Part shown: piece by piece, positions 1 to 10,200 of the stretch
Position numbering within the stretch: the stretch's first letter is position 1
How the letters are laid out: every line of letters begins with the position of its first letter
Assembly: GCF_900167945.1 (NCBI RefSeq)
Contig: NZ_FUZA01000010.1
Location: forward strand, 100,095-164,094
Reading direction: 5' to 3'
Source: Dyadobacter psychrophilus
GTDB taxonomy: Bacteria > Bacteroidota > Bacteroidia > Cytophagales > Spirosomataceae
Length of the DNA: 64,000 nt
The notes under the pieces: generated by a model
What the model was told of the DNA's origin: nothing
Seen by the model: the letters and a program-made list of their open reading frames with translations, nothing else
The model's database searches: none
Translations under genes and position numbers: made by a program

Positions 1-2093
1 AGGAATACTCGGAAATGCCGCTGACTTTGGGCCATTATGACCGGGAGGACATTCCATTTTATTACGCCCTGGCCGACGCATTTACGGTTTGTGATCAGAA
101 CTTTTGCTCTTCCATGACCCCCACGCACCCGAACCGCTATTACTTATGGTCGGGAACGATCAGAGAAAAGCCGAGCATTGACTCGCTGGCGGTCGTTCGC
201 AATAGTTATTTCTCATATAATAAGCCTGTTAAATGGAAAACATTCCCTGAGAGATTGGAAGAGGCGGGCGTTCCATGGGCTTTTTATCAAAACGAGATCA
301 GCGCGGTTATGCAGTTTAATCCAAAACAAGGCTCCTGGCTGGGCAACTTTGGCTGTAATCCGCTCGAACGCCACGCGCAGTATAATGTGAAGTTTTCGAA
401 GGAATATGTCCGGTTTATCAAACTTGAAAGTGAGAAAATAAGGAAGCAACTTGCCGAATCGGATCCGACATTAACGGCTTCAACAGCGGAAGAAAAGGAT
501 AAGCTTGCCAAATCCAACGAGGGAAAGCGGGCCATGCTTGAAAAATATGAGACAGAAATCGCTTATTATACCGAAGAAAATTTCAAAAAGCTTTCAGTAG
601 TCGAACAGGGAATCCATCGACGTGCATTTGTCACAAATCAGAATGATCCTGATTATATGAAACTGAGCACGATCAGCTATAATGACGGGACAGAAAAAAG
701 AACTGTTGACGTTCCCAAAAGTGACATATTTTACCAGTTCAGGAAAGATGTAAATGAAGGCAAGCTGCCAACAGTTTCCTATTTAACTGCTCCGCAAAAC
801 TTCTCCGATCACCCGTCGGCACCTTGGTATGGCGCTTGGTTTGTATCCGAGGCATTGGATATTCTTACCAAAAACCCGGAGGTCTGGAAGAAAACGATTT
901 TCATACTTTGTTATGATGAAAACGACGGTTACTATGATCACATCCCCCCATTTTCAATCCCTAACCCGCTTAAACCCAACACTGGAAAAGTATCGCAAGG
1001 CATTGATCTGGAAGCTGAATATGTGACTCTGGAGCAGGATATGACGCAGGTTCCAAAGGCCAATGCGCGTGAGGGGGCCATTGGACTGGGCTTTCGGGTG
1101 CCGCTCGTGATAGCGTCGCCGTGGTCGAGAGGAGGAAAAGTAAATTCGCAGGTTTTTGATCACACATCAATTTTGCAATTTTTAGAGGAATTTGCGAGTC
1201 ACAAAGCAAAAAAAGAGGTGAAGGAAACCAACATTTCGGAATGGAGAAGAACGGTGTGCGGTAACATCAGCACGGTTTTCCAGCCTTATGATCCTGCAAC
1301 TTACAAAAAACCTACGCCGGTTGACCGGGACGAAATTGTGACAACAATCCATAAAGCACAATTCAAAGCTGCCCCGGCCAATTTTAAAGCACTTAATGAT
1401 GCTGAAATCAATGCGATCAACAAAAACCCCTATGCGTCTGCAAGCTTGCCCAGGCAGGAACCCGGCACAAGAAAATCGTGTGCGATCCCGTACGAGCTGC
1501 ATGTCGGCGGCAGATTAGGAGCGGATAAGCAAACATTCGAGATAACATTTGAAGCTGGTAATAAAGTATTTGGCAAACAATCGGCAGGTTCGCCATTTAT
1601 CGTTTACGCCATAAATGCTTATCAAAACGAGCCTATGAAAGTCTGGAATTACGCTGTTCGAGCGGGCGACAAAATTACAGACAGCTGGAACCTGCGGGAT
1701 TTCGAAGGAGGTCGTTACCATTTGCGCGTTTACGGGCCTAACGGATTTTTCAGGGAATTTGCGGGTAATGCAAAGGAGGCGAATGTTCAGATCGGCTGCA
1801 GTTATGTTTTGGACAAAAAAGGAAAACCAACGGGCGACGTGCTCGTTGAAGTTCAAAATCATGAAAGCTCAGCACAAACCGTAAACATTACAGATGTCGG
1901 CTACGGTCAGAAACCCATCGAAATAAAAGTGCCCGCTTCCGGATGGCAGCGCACAACAATTTCGCTCGCCAAAAGCAACAGCTGGTACGATTTCAATGTT
2001 AAGATCGGCTCGGAAGATGCAGGGAAAAGATTCGCTGGCCATGTTGAAACCGGAAAAGAGAGCACGACAGACCCACTAATGGCAGGAGCCTGA
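1..2093 (+). CDS. Phosphocholine-specific phospholipase C, 5'-truncated by window edge
   Basis: Hydrolyses phosphatidylcholine or sphingomyelin head groups; family members are exported, usually by Tat. The reading frame is open from base 3, so the N-terminus with the signal and first catalytic residues lies outside the window; family members are usually about 800-850 residues and 692 follow the first visible Met. Visible features are GHYDRED followed by a conserved CDQNFCSS stretch, a metal-site-like segment YDENDGYYDH, and DHTSILQFLE, all typical of the phosphoesterase domain. Two C-terminal beta domains of the bacterial phospholipase C type (DUF756) follow, from about SCAIPYELHVGG and from about VLVEVQNHESS. 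The gene converges on the next one with a 3-base gap. Family assignment is firm; the exact lipid substrate is inferred. Confidence 0.93.
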   Translation, partial: EYSEMPLTLGHYDREDIPFYYALADAFTVCDQNFCSSMTPTHPNRYYLWSGTIREKPSIDSLAVVRNSYFSYNKPVKWKTFPERLEEAGVPWAFYQNEISAVMQFNPKQGSWLGNFGCNPLERHAQYNVKFSKEYVRFIKLESEKIRKQLAESDPTLTASTAEEKDKLAKSNEGKRAMLEKYETEIAYYTEENFKKLSVVEQGIHRRAFVTNQNDPDYMKLSTISYNDGTEKRTVDVPKSDIFYQFRKDVNEGKLPTVSYLTAPQNFSDHPSAPWYGAWFVSEALDILTKNPEVWKKTIFILCYDENDGYYDHIPPFSIPNPLKPNTGKVSQGIDLEAEYVTLEQDMTQVPKANAREGAIGLGFRVPLVIASPWSRGGKVNSQVFDHTSILQFLEEFASHKAKKEVKETNISEWRRTVCGNISTVFQPYDPATYKKPTPVDRDEIVTTIHKAQFKAAPANFKALNDAEINAINKNPYASASLPRQEPGTRKSCAIPYELHVGGRLGADKQTFEITFEAGNKVFGKQSAGSPFIVYAINAYQNEPMKVWNYAVRAGDKITDSWNLRDFEGGRYHLRVYGPNGFFREFAGNAKEANVQIGCSYVLDKKGKPTGDVLVEVQNHESSAQTVNITDVGYGQKPIEIKVPASGWQRTTISLAKSNSWYDFNVKIGSEDAGKRFAGHVETGKESTTDPLMAGA

Positions 2094-2096
2094 CCG

Positions 2097-3986
2097 CTAG
2101 GCTTCTATACTGGAGCTCACAATGACGCTGCTGGGGAGCAGGATGTAGAATGTGGTGGTAATCCCGGCCTCGCTCTCGAACCATATGCGGCCGTGATGCG
2201 CTTCAACGATCTGCTTACTAATGTATAATCCAAGACCAAATGGCTGTTCGCCAGCGGTTCCGGCACGTTTTGAAGAAGTAAACGGATCAAAGATTTTGTT
2301 TTCAAATTCTTTTGGAATCCCCAGACCATTATCCTTGACCGCTATCAGGATCCCACCGGCTGTTTCCGAAGTGCTGATCTCGATCAAACCGCCCTCAGGA
2401 CTAAATTTCACGGCATTGATTACCAGGTTACTAAGTACGCGGGACAGCTTATCGCCATCAACCAGAATGGTCGCATTGACAGAATTGGACAAAACCAGTT
2501 CCTGATTTTTCTCTTTTGCCTTGAAAATCAGCAATTTGATGACTTGTTGAAGAAAAACAGGAAGATCGATCTGCCCCTTGTTAAGCTCCGACTCTTTCAC
2601 ATCAAAATCGGTCACCAGCAAATCTCCGATCATAGTCATACAATTTCTGCTTGACTCATTGATCATATGAATAAATTCCTTCGCATCCTGAGGGTCTGTT
2701 TCATCATCAATAAGCATCGCACTCATTGCATTGATGGCACCGATCGGATTTCTGAGGTCGTGTGCAACGATTTTGATCACGCGCGCATAATTTTCATTGG
2801 TCGATTCCAGCGCTTCCATAGTCGTTTCGAGCTGCCGGAACTGTATGCGCAACACCTCATTTGTACGCTTTGTCAAGAGCCAGGTTCGGAGTAAAAATGC
2901 AATGCTCAGGATCGTAAGCACACATATCGCCACCGCGAGCCACAAAAACCGTTTATTATAAGCCACTTTTACCTGCTCCGACTTTAATTCCTGATCTTTC
3001 ACGGCATACTCTATATAATCTATGCCTGAAATTTTGTCAACGTCGATCTGTTCCTCAAAAAGCCCGATCAGCTTTTGCGCATATTGATAAGCATGTGCTT
3101 TGTCGTTTCGCCCGGTGTAAAAATCATACATTTTTCTGGCTATGTCCCTCGCATATAACCGATAACCCTTTTGTTCTGAGATCTGCAATGCGCGTTCATA
3201 GTAAATGATTGCAGTGTCGGGAAGGGTGGCAAGATGCTGGTCACCCAAATTGATCAGCAAGTCCATACTAAAAAAGTACAGCTCCATATTCAGGCTCTTT
3301 GCCAATATTTGTTTGAGCTGCCTAATGCCTTTATCGCGCTCTTTGCCAGTTAGATAATCCGCAGCCTGCAATTGTTCAATAGCAAGCTGCATGCGCCTGT
3401 CCTTGTATTTTTTGGCAATATCGCTCGCCCTCTGAATATTTTTGTCCCTCATCTCGCCCTTGAATTCACCGGGGTAGATCAGCATATAATTGTAGATCGC
3501 AAGCGCGGTAATAGAATCATGCGCAATGCGGTTTCCCAGGTCCAGCGCTTGCTTAAAGTTGGCGATGGACTTCTGGGTTTTGCCTGTAATGGTGTAGACC
3601 ATGGCAATGTTCATGAGGGTCTGAACAATGTTGGACGAATCGCCGATCGCAACGTATTGGTTGTAAGCATCATTATAATAGCGAAGCGCCAGTTGCAAAT
3701 TGCCTTTTATATCAAATACAATCCCCAGATTATTGGTCGCATCCGCAATCCCTTTCGCATATTCCAGCCGCGTCGCGATTTCCCGCGCGCGCAGCGCATA
3801 GTAAAACGTGCTGTCGGCATTTTGTTCGTAAAAAAGCAATGATATTTTATTAACAGCATCCACGTAGCGAACACTGTCCCTGATCTGCGGAAGTGAATGT
3901 TGCAGTTTTCGGATCATTTCGACCTGACCGGATGCAGGCATTATCATCGACATCATCAACAGCGCGCAAACGATTAAGACTCTCAT
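2097..3986 (-). CDS. TPR-containing membrane sensor histidine kinase
   Basis: A sensor kinase of about 629 residues. The ATG at 3986 is preferred over an upstream GTG at 4010 because it begins directly with a signal peptide (MRVLIVCALLMM). Tetratricopeptide-like helices fill roughly residues 25-310, and one membrane segment (FLWLAVAICVLTILSIAFLL) lies near 340-360. A coiled linker leads to the HisKA box (IVAHDLRNPIGAI, His near 407) and the HATPase domain with N box (LVINAVKFSPEGG), DNGLGIP and GLGLYISKQIV. The TPR part would sit in the periplasm and the kinase in the cytoplasm. It is transcribed away from a receiver protein at 4396, a plausible partner. The input signal is unknown. Confidence 0.92.
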   Translation of the reverse strand: MRVLIVCALLMMSMIMPASGQVEMIRKLQHSLPQIRDSVRYVDAVNKISLLFYEQNADSTFYYALRAREIATRLEYAKGIADATNNLGIVFDIKGNLQLALRYYNDAYNQYVAIGDSSNIVQTLMNIAMVYTITGKTQKSIANFKQALDLGNRIAHDSITALAIYNYMLIYPGEFKGEMRDKNIQRASDIAKKYKDRRMQLAIEQLQAADYLTGKERDKGIRQLKQILAKSLNMELYFFSMDLLINLGDQHLATLPDTAIIYYERALQISEQKGYRLYARDIARKMYDFYTGRNDKAHAYQYAQKLIGLFEEQIDVDKISGIDYIEYAVKDQELKSEQVKVAYNKRFLWLAVAICVLTILSIAFLLRTWLLTKRTNEVLRIQFRQLETTMEALESTNENYARVIKIVAHDLRNPIGAINAMSAMLIDDETDPQDAKEFIHMINESSRNCMTMIGDLLVTDFDVKESELNKGQIDLPVFLQQVIKLLIFKAKEKNQELVLSNSVNATILVDGDKLSRVLSNLVINAVKFSPEGGLIEISTSETAGGILIAVKDNGLGIPKEFENKIFDPFTSSKRAGTAGEQPFGLGLYISKQIVEAHHGRIWFESEAGITTTFYILLPSSVIVSSSIEA

Positions 3987-4395
3987 TTCAAGGCATTTTT
4001 GGGCGAGCACGCATCTATCAAATAAATATTACAAACTATATGCTCAAATGCAAACGAAAGAACGGTTACGAATATTCGAATATGCTCAAACTTGGAGCAT
4101 TGTACGTTTATTCATTCTAATTAATACGACATTCCCCGCCAAATTTTACGCCGACATATACTCAGTTCCTAACCGTATCCATCCCTTCCAACTCAAATAT
4201 CAAATTCAGGGAGCGTTCACCTTTGGGGCTAGTTTTGTGCAGGACATTCTTGGGGATTGTAAAAAGTTGCCCTGGATGAAGTTCGATGGTTTACTAATAT
4301 TCATTCTTGCAAGCGTGGCCGACAATCAGGTACAATTTTTGACTGAAAAAATAAGCCAACTATCAACAGTCAGGCAGCCCAACTTAGTTTAGGTC
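3987..4395. other. Intergenic region between divergent kinase and response regulator
   Basis: About 400 bases of AT-rich DNA between two divergent signalling genes, probably holding both promoters. An open frame on the plus strand (4048-4392) almost fills it, but its translation resembles no family I know and has no protein-like pattern. No convincing TAnnTTTG box, repeat or RNA structure was found. Confidence 0.4.
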
Positions 4396-4812
4396 ATGGA
4401 ATTATATATCGTTGATGACAATCCGGATCATCAATTTCTGCTATACAAATTGATAAAAGGACTGGATAAGCCTTATCTGGTGAAATTTTTTGAAAGTGGC
4501 CGGTCGCTTCATAAACACATGCAACAGTTGAGCCGCTCAGGGCAACATAAGGGGTTTCCTGACTTGCTTGTTCTGGATTTTAATATGCCGGAAATGAATG
4601 GCATTGAAGTGCTCAGGTTATTGCGGCAGCCACCATTGGCGGAATGTCCCCAGATCAACAAAATTCCGATTGTAATCATGACCAGTGATATTTCCCCGCT
4701 TCAAATTCGTCAGTGTTACCAGGCCGGTGCGAATGCCGTGGTCGTCAAGCCCCTGAATTTTGCCGTTCTTAAAAATACATTTCAGTCAATTTGCAGATTT
4801 TGGATTGGCTAG
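4396..4812 (+). CDS. Single-domain response regulator (CheY-like receiver)
   Basis: A 138-residue stand-alone receiver domain. It shows the acidic pocket near the N-terminus (IVDDNPDHQFLL), the phosphorylatable Asp near residue 61 (VLDFNMPEMNG), the switch Thr (VIMTSDIS) and the conserved Lys near 118 (VVKPLNF). There is no output domain, so it probably acts by protein contact or as a phosphate shuttle, as in the Rcp1-like receivers found next to hybrid kinases. It lies between the divergent TPR kinase and the CheB gene, so it may take phosphate from that kinase or from the large fusion kinase further downstream. Confidence 0.92.
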   Translation: MELYIVDDNPDHQFLLYKLIKGLDKPYLVKFFESGRSLHKHMQQLSRSGQHKGFPDLLVLDFNMPEMNGIEVLRLLRQPPLAECPQINKIPIVIMTSDISPLQIRQCYQAGANAVVVKPLNFAVLKNTFQSICRFWIG

Positions 4813-4922
4813 CTACGTCAATTTCGTGACTCATACCAAGCCGGGAACGATATTATTATAGCTTGGGCTTCAATAAACAGTAAACCTGTTATCACTGAAT
4901 CTATTAAAATATCTTTAGAGTA

Positions 4923-5945
4923 ATGCGTATGCAAAGTCGCGACATTGTTGTTATTGGATCATCAGCGGGTGGTGTACCTGCGCTGAAGGAATTGGTGAAG
5001 TCTTTTGACAAAGACCTGGCTGCGAGCGTTTTTATTGTGCAGCATCTTACTGCTGATAAGACCAGTTACCTTCCGCAAATACTTTCCAGCCACGGGCCCC
5101 TACCCGCCGTGCACCCTCAGGATGGTGAAAAAATCAGAAAAGGCACAATTTATGTAGCCCCGCCCGACCATCACATGATCATTGAAGACGGCCATATCTT
5201 GATTAAAAGAGGCCCGAAGGAGAATAATTTCAGGCCATCAGTCGATGCCTTGATGCGCTCGGCTGCATACTGGTATGGGAGCCGGGTAATAGCTGCTGTG
5301 CTGACCGGATATCTCAGTGACGGCAGTTCGGGCCTTTGGTCGGTTCAGCAATTTGGTGGTGTGACAATTGTCCAAAGCCCCGAAGACTCTTCCTACCCGG
5401 ATATGCCCCGAAATGCGCTGGAATATGTAGATGCCGATTACATCCTTCCCCTAAAAGACATCGGACCATTGGTGAACCAGCTGACGGTCGAGCCAGCAGG
5501 ACCTGGTCAGCGCCAAGACCAGCTCCTGAAAACGAGAATGAAGGCAGAAATTGAAATTGCAGCACAAAAAAACGCCTTGTCGAAGGGCATCAATCACATG
5601 GGCGAAAAAACAGAATTGACCTGTCCTGAATGCGGCGGAGCCTTGACCAGGTTTGAGGAAGGGCCAAATGTCCGCTTCCGATGCCATACCGGCCACGGAT
5701 TCTCGTCAAGCGCCCTTTGGGCGGGAATTACCGAATCGGTCGAAACAAAATTATGGCAGGCCATGCGTAGTATGGAAGAAGGTATATTGTTTTTAGAACA
5801 GGCTGTTACACGCTGTGAGATCAGCGGGAACAAAACCGAAGCGCGGAGTTTTGAGGAAAAGGCCGACATTCTCAGAGTGCGGTCTAAAGCGCTGCTGGAA
5901 TTTATCTACTCCCAAGGCCAGGTCAATGATCTCACCATATCCTGA
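4923..5945 (+). CDS. CheB-type protein-glutamate methylesterase without receiver domain
   Basis: A 340-residue protein with an N-terminal CheB methylesterase domain: GSSAGG with Ser near 14, VQHLTADK with His near 41, and LTGYLSDGSSGL with Asp near 133 form the Ser-His-Asp triad. The usual receiver domain is absent, so activity is not gated in cis. A C-terminal segment has a CPECGG...CHTGH pattern that could bind zinc and is often seen in environmental CheB proteins, followed by helices (about 275-330). An alternative ATG is two codons downstream at 4929. No chemoreceptor gene is present, so the target may be the CheR/CheB fusion system nearby rather than a classical chemotaxis receptor. Confidence 0.9.
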   Translation: MRMQSRDIVVIGSSAGGVPALKELVKSFDKDLAASVFIVQHLTADKTSYLPQILSSHGPLPAVHPQDGEKIRKGTIYVAPPDHHMIIEDGHILIKRGPKENNFRPSVDALMRSAAYWYGSRVIAAVLTGYLSDGSSGLWSVQQFGGVTIVQSPEDSSYPDMPRNALEYVDADYILPLKDIGPLVNQLTVEPAGPGQRQDQLLKTRMKAEIEIAAQKNALSKGINHMGEKTELTCPECGGALTRFEEGPNVRFRCHTGHGFSSSALWAGITESVETKLWQAMRSMEEGILFLEQAVTRCEISGNKTEARSFEEKADILRVRSKALLEFIYSQGQVNDLTIS

Positions 5946-6017
5946 GCGGAAAAAAAATTGTGCTAACCTAAGTATATTGGACCTATCTTGGGGCTTCAAT
6001 GGGTAAATAACAGCGCT

Positions 6018-6251
6018 TTGGAAAAAAAATACGTAACTCAGGCATTCGAACTCGGCCTCAAAGGTCGTTATGACGTTTTACTCGCCTACTATGGCGACAA
6101 ACTCTTTCAGCTGCCTGCCACAATCGTTGTGGCACAAATCAAAGACGAGATGGGAATCTCTATTACAGAGCATTCCATATACACGCTCAAAAAGCGGATC
6201 AAAAAAAAGCAGCGCAAGTCGGCACACGCGGCAGATCTTGTTGCTGCTTAG
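6018..6251 (+). CDS. Small conserved-looking hypothetical protein, HTH-like
   Basis: No ATG is available. TTG at 6018 (MEKKYVTQAFELG) is chosen; TTG at 5988 would add ten residues. The product is 77-87 residues, mostly helical, with a basic tail (KKRIKKKQRKS). The segment GISITEHSIYTLKKRIKKK looks like the recognition end of a helix-turn-helix, preceded by LPATIVVAQIKDEMG. I do not recognise the family. It sits between a CheB gene and a double-receiver gene, so a role in that signalling block, perhaps as a small DNA-binding or adaptor protein, is an inference only. Confidence 0.6.
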   Translation: MEKKYVTQAFELGLKGRYDVLLAYYGDKLFQLPATIVVAQIKDEMGISITEHSIYTLKKRIKKKQRKSAHAADLVAA

Positions 6252-6331
6252 ACTGTCATTCTTTTCCAGAATATGTGAAGCAAACCTGACCAATTGGCAT
6301 CAGGACGATTACACCCCGATTTAAGACAACG

Positions 6332-7210
6332 ATGAAGAAGATTTACCTGGTGGATGACGACGAAGATGACCGGATGCTGGCCCGTCAAGCGCTCGAAAGC
6401 GTGGGAGAAGAGGTGGAAATCGTTGACTTAATGGATGGTAACGAGTTGCTTATCCTTTTAGAAGAGGCGCTTCCGACCGATCCTGTGCTGGTATTGATGG
6501 ATATGAATATGCCCGTTATGAATGGAATTGAGGCCCTTTCTGCATTAAAAAGCCGCGCTGACTTACGCCACATTCCGGTGGTGCTATTTTCAACCAGTGA
6601 AAATCCTAACCTGGTGAAACAGGCATATCAATTAGGAGCAAATGCATACATTGTCAAACCTTATACCCTTGACGGTTACATTCGCATAGCTCATGCCATA
6701 AACCTTTGCTTTCTTAACAGCTATCGGCCCGGTGGGCATGCCGGTTTAAGGAAGATTACCGGTAAAAATATCGTCCTCATTGAGGATAATTCGGACCATG
6801 CAGCGTTAATCGAGCTTTTTATGAAAAATGGCGCGCCAGGACTCAATGTTATCCATCAAACCTCGGCAGAAAGTGCTATCATTTTTTTTCAATCGCTTGA
6901 CAAAAAGGCTTCTGCGGCCATTGACCTGATTATCCTTGACCTATACCTGCCCACACGTAAACAGGGCCTGGATTTGCTTGCCTGGTTAAGAACGTCTTAT
7001 ATGGACCAGGGCATTCCGATCGCGCCGGTGATTGTATTGAGCTCCTCACCGCACCACCTGGACATCCAAGCCAGTTACAGACATCACGCTAACGCTTATC
7101 TGGTTAAAACCGCCGAGCCCACCAGGTCTTTTTCGTATTTGACCGACTTGTGCTCTGTTTGGTGGGACACCATTTCTTTCCCTAACCGGCCAGTTAATGG
7201 TATTGCATAG
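6332..7210 (+). CDS. Response regulator with two tandem receiver domains
   Basis: A 292-residue protein made of two receiver domains and no output domain. Receiver 1 starts YLVDDDEDDRML, with Asp57 in LMDMNMPVMNG, a Thr/Ser switch (FSTSENP) and Lys in YIVKPYT. Receiver 2 starts VLIEDNSDHAALI, with Asp203 in IILDLYLPTRKQGLD, switch LSSSPHH and Lys in YLVKTAEP. Tandem receivers suggest phosphate relay or crosstalk between two kinases. It ends 39 bases before the CheB-CheR-kinase fusion and is probably co-transcribed with it, so that kinase is the most likely phosphodonor. Confidence 0.9.
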   Translation: MKKIYLVDDDEDDRMLARQALESVGEEVEIVDLMDGNELLILLEEALPTDPVLVLMDMNMPVMNGIEALSALKSRADLRHIPVVLFSTSENPNLVKQAYQLGANAYIVKPYTLDGYIRIAHAINLCFLNSYRPGGHAGLRKITGKNIVLIEDNSDHAALIELFMKNGAPGLNVIHQTSAESAIIFFQSLDKKASAAIDLIILDLYLPTRKQGLDLLAWLRTSYMDQGIPIAPVIVLSSSPHHLDIQASYRHHANAYLVKTAEPTRSFSYLTDLCSVWWDTISFPNRPVNGIA

Positions 7211-7249
7211 TGCTTTTAATACGGCCCGGACAAATTTTCCTTACTTATT

Positions 7250-10200
7250 ATGACTGATCCCGGGCCAATGTCCAAACCTGAAAATACAGAATACACGAAC
7301 TTGCATCCAGGCAAAAAACCGGTTCCAATCGTCGCTATTGGCGGTTCGGCTGGTGGCCAGCAGGCTATGAGCGAGCTGTTATCGTATCTGCCGGCGGACA
7401 CAGGCCTGGCTTATGTATATATCCAGCACCTGTCTCCGGATTATGATAGCAAACTCGATTCCATTCTTTCGGTAAAGACGTCCATGCAGGTTTATGAAGC
7501 CGTGCATTTGATGCCGGTAGAACCAAATCATCTCTATATAATACCTCCTGGCAAAGCCATGGAGGTCATCGACGGCGTGCTGGTATTGACCCCCAGAAAA
7601 CCCAAACCCGAACCCAACCTGCCTGTTGATCAATTTTTCTTGTCCCTGGCTAAAAGACAGAAAGACGGTGCGATTGGCATTGTGCTTTCCGGCATGGCCA
7701 GTGATGGTACACTTGGTTTAAAAGCCATTAAGGTTGCCGGCGGCATTACCATCGCACAGGATGAAACGGCCGCTTTTCAGAGTATGCCACAGTCGGCCAT
7801 TATGGAGGGTGTGGTGGACATGGTATTGCCGCCCCAGGAAATTGCGACTGAGCTTTCAAGGCTTAGCAACCATGCAGATATTTTCAAGCTGACCTCAGAG
7901 AGCAGCGAGGTTGTTCAGGACGATAATGATAAGGAAGATTTAAAAAAAATATTAGCCTTTGTTAAATCTGCGACAGGAGTAGACTTCACGCATTATAAAA
8001 AAACGACCATAAGGCGAAGAATAATCCGCAGGATGCTGCTCTATAAACTGGAAACGCTTTCAGAATACATTGCCCATTTAAAAAAGAACCCAACCGAGGC
8101 CGGTGTTCTGTTTAATGACCTGCTGATCAATGTAACCGACTTTTTTCGTGATCCTCAGACTATGGACCACGTCAAAAAGCATATCCTGCCACTGATCAGC
8201 CAAGGCAAATCGACTTCCGAGGCTGTGCGGATCTGGGTCGCAGGATGCTCAACCGGCCAGGAGGCTTATTCAATGGCCATCATGATGCTGGAAGTGCTGG
8301 GCGACAGAGCTGCCAGTGTGCCTGTTCAAATCTTTGCCACGGACCTGAGTGATACAGCCATCGCCAAAGCCCGTTTAGGGATTTTTGCTAAAAGTGAGCT
8401 TACCGACGTTTCGCCCACGCGGCTTGACCGTTATTTTTCCAAAGTCGACGACCATTACCGCGTCAATAAACTGGTACGGGACCTTTGTGTTTTTGCCCCT
8501 CATAATCTTTTGAGTGATCCGCCATTTTCCAGAATGGATTTGATCAGCTGCCGGAACCTGCTGATCTATCTGGATGATGAGCTGCAGAAAAAAGTTTTTG
8601 CGACCTTCCACTATGCACTCAAACCCGACGGATATCTGCTGTTGGGCAAGTCGGAGTCTGTGGGCAGCTCCCCAACGTATTTTGCGCAGATTGAAAAAAC
8701 GCAAAAAATATTTGTGCGGAAAAATAACGCCCAGACCAAAATCCCTCTTGACATGGCATTCAAAAGCAATACACCCGTCGTTCCTATCAAAGCGCTTACT
8801 ACCAAAACCACCGAACTGGTCACTGTCGGCGACCTGGACAAGTTAGTTGACAACCTGCTGCTTTCCCAGTATGTGCCAGCGAGCGTGGTCATTGACCAGG
8901 ACCTTGAAATCATTCAGTTCCGCGGGGTTACGACACCTTTTTTGCAGCATTCAGCTGGGAAAGCTAGTTTGAACCTCTCCAAGATGGCCCATCCTTCCCT
9001 TGTTTTCGAACTTCGCAACATTGTTCATAAAGCACGCAAATCCGCAGAAAGGCAGAGAAAAAACGGATTGGAAATCAGTTATCCGGATAAGCCTATATAT
9101 GTAAATATTGAAGCTGTGCCGATCACAAATCCGGCGAACCAGCAGCTTTTTTTGGTTTTGTTTGAACAAATCAATGAGAATGTTGCGGCCGCTTCGAATT
9201 TCGAGGACAATGGCCAGCGGAACCGGCAGCTGGAAGCCGAGCTGACCGCCCTGCGCCAGGATATGCATTCGATCGTGGAAGAGCAGGAGGCCAGCAATGA
9301 GGAACTTCAGTCGGCCAATGAAGAAATCGTCAGCAGCAACGAAGAATTGCAAAGCATTAATGAAGAGCTTGAAACCAGCAAAGAGGAAATTGAATCGGCC
9401 AATGAAGAATTGCAAACCATCAACCAGGAATTGCAAACCCGAAACGACCAACTAACCGAATCTTACGAATATTCCGAAGCAATTCTTTCGACTATTAACG
9501 AAGCGACCCTTGTCTTGGACGAACAATTGCGAATTAAGAATGCTAACCATGCATTTTACCGTAATTTTTTAACGGATGCCGACCGGACAGAAGGACAATT
9601 AATTTATGAGCTTGGTAACCGCCAGCTTGACTTTCCTGAAATCCGGCATTTACTGCACCAGGTCGGCACTTACAACGCGGTGGTTAGCGGACTTGAAGTT
9701 ACCGTGCGGATTTCTGCCAATGAGCAGCGAACGATGGTGATCCACGCCAGAAAACTGACGCTTCATCAACAGCAGATCACCCTTTTAGGCTTTGAAGATA
9801 TCACCGTACATCGTCGGGAACAGCGACTATTAAACGAAAGGAAGCAATGGTTTGAAAAGCTCGTCGATAACGCCCCAGCCATGATATGGGTTTGCCAGGC
9901 CGATGGCAAGATCAATTTTTTAAACAAAGCATGGGTCAAATTTACAGGACGTCCTTTTGCCGAAAACGAGGCTATTTTTTACGGGGCCGTACATCCGGAT
10001 GATCTGCAAGCCTATCAGGTCACTTTTGCCAAAAACCTGGAACAGCAGACGGAGTTCAGCTTTGAATACCGCCTGAGAAGAAGCGACGGGGAATACCGCT
10101 GGATATTGGAAAATGCCAGTCCAATCTTTTCCGCGGATGAAAGTTTTGCAGGTTATACGGGCAGCGGGGTTGATATTCATCTCCAAAAAACGCTAACAGA

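Noticed and set aside
1182..1502. Minus-strand open frame of 106 codons inside the phospholipase gene
   Set aside because: It lies entirely within a well supported gene on the other strand and has no recognisable motif.
4048..4392. Plus-strand open frame of 114 codons before the response regulator
   Set aside because: It fills a divergent promoter region, shows no family resemblance or domain pattern, and its composition looks like translated AT-rich intergenic DNA.
8951..9451. Minus-strand open frame of 166 codons across the coiled-coil region
   Set aside because: Its repeated Phe-rich pattern is simply the antisense reading of the GAAGAATTGCAA-type coiled-coil repeats.
9278..9455. Direct-repeat-like DNA that could suggest a CRISPR or tandem repeat
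   Set aside because: The copies are imperfect, in frame and encode a coiled coil; there are no spacers.
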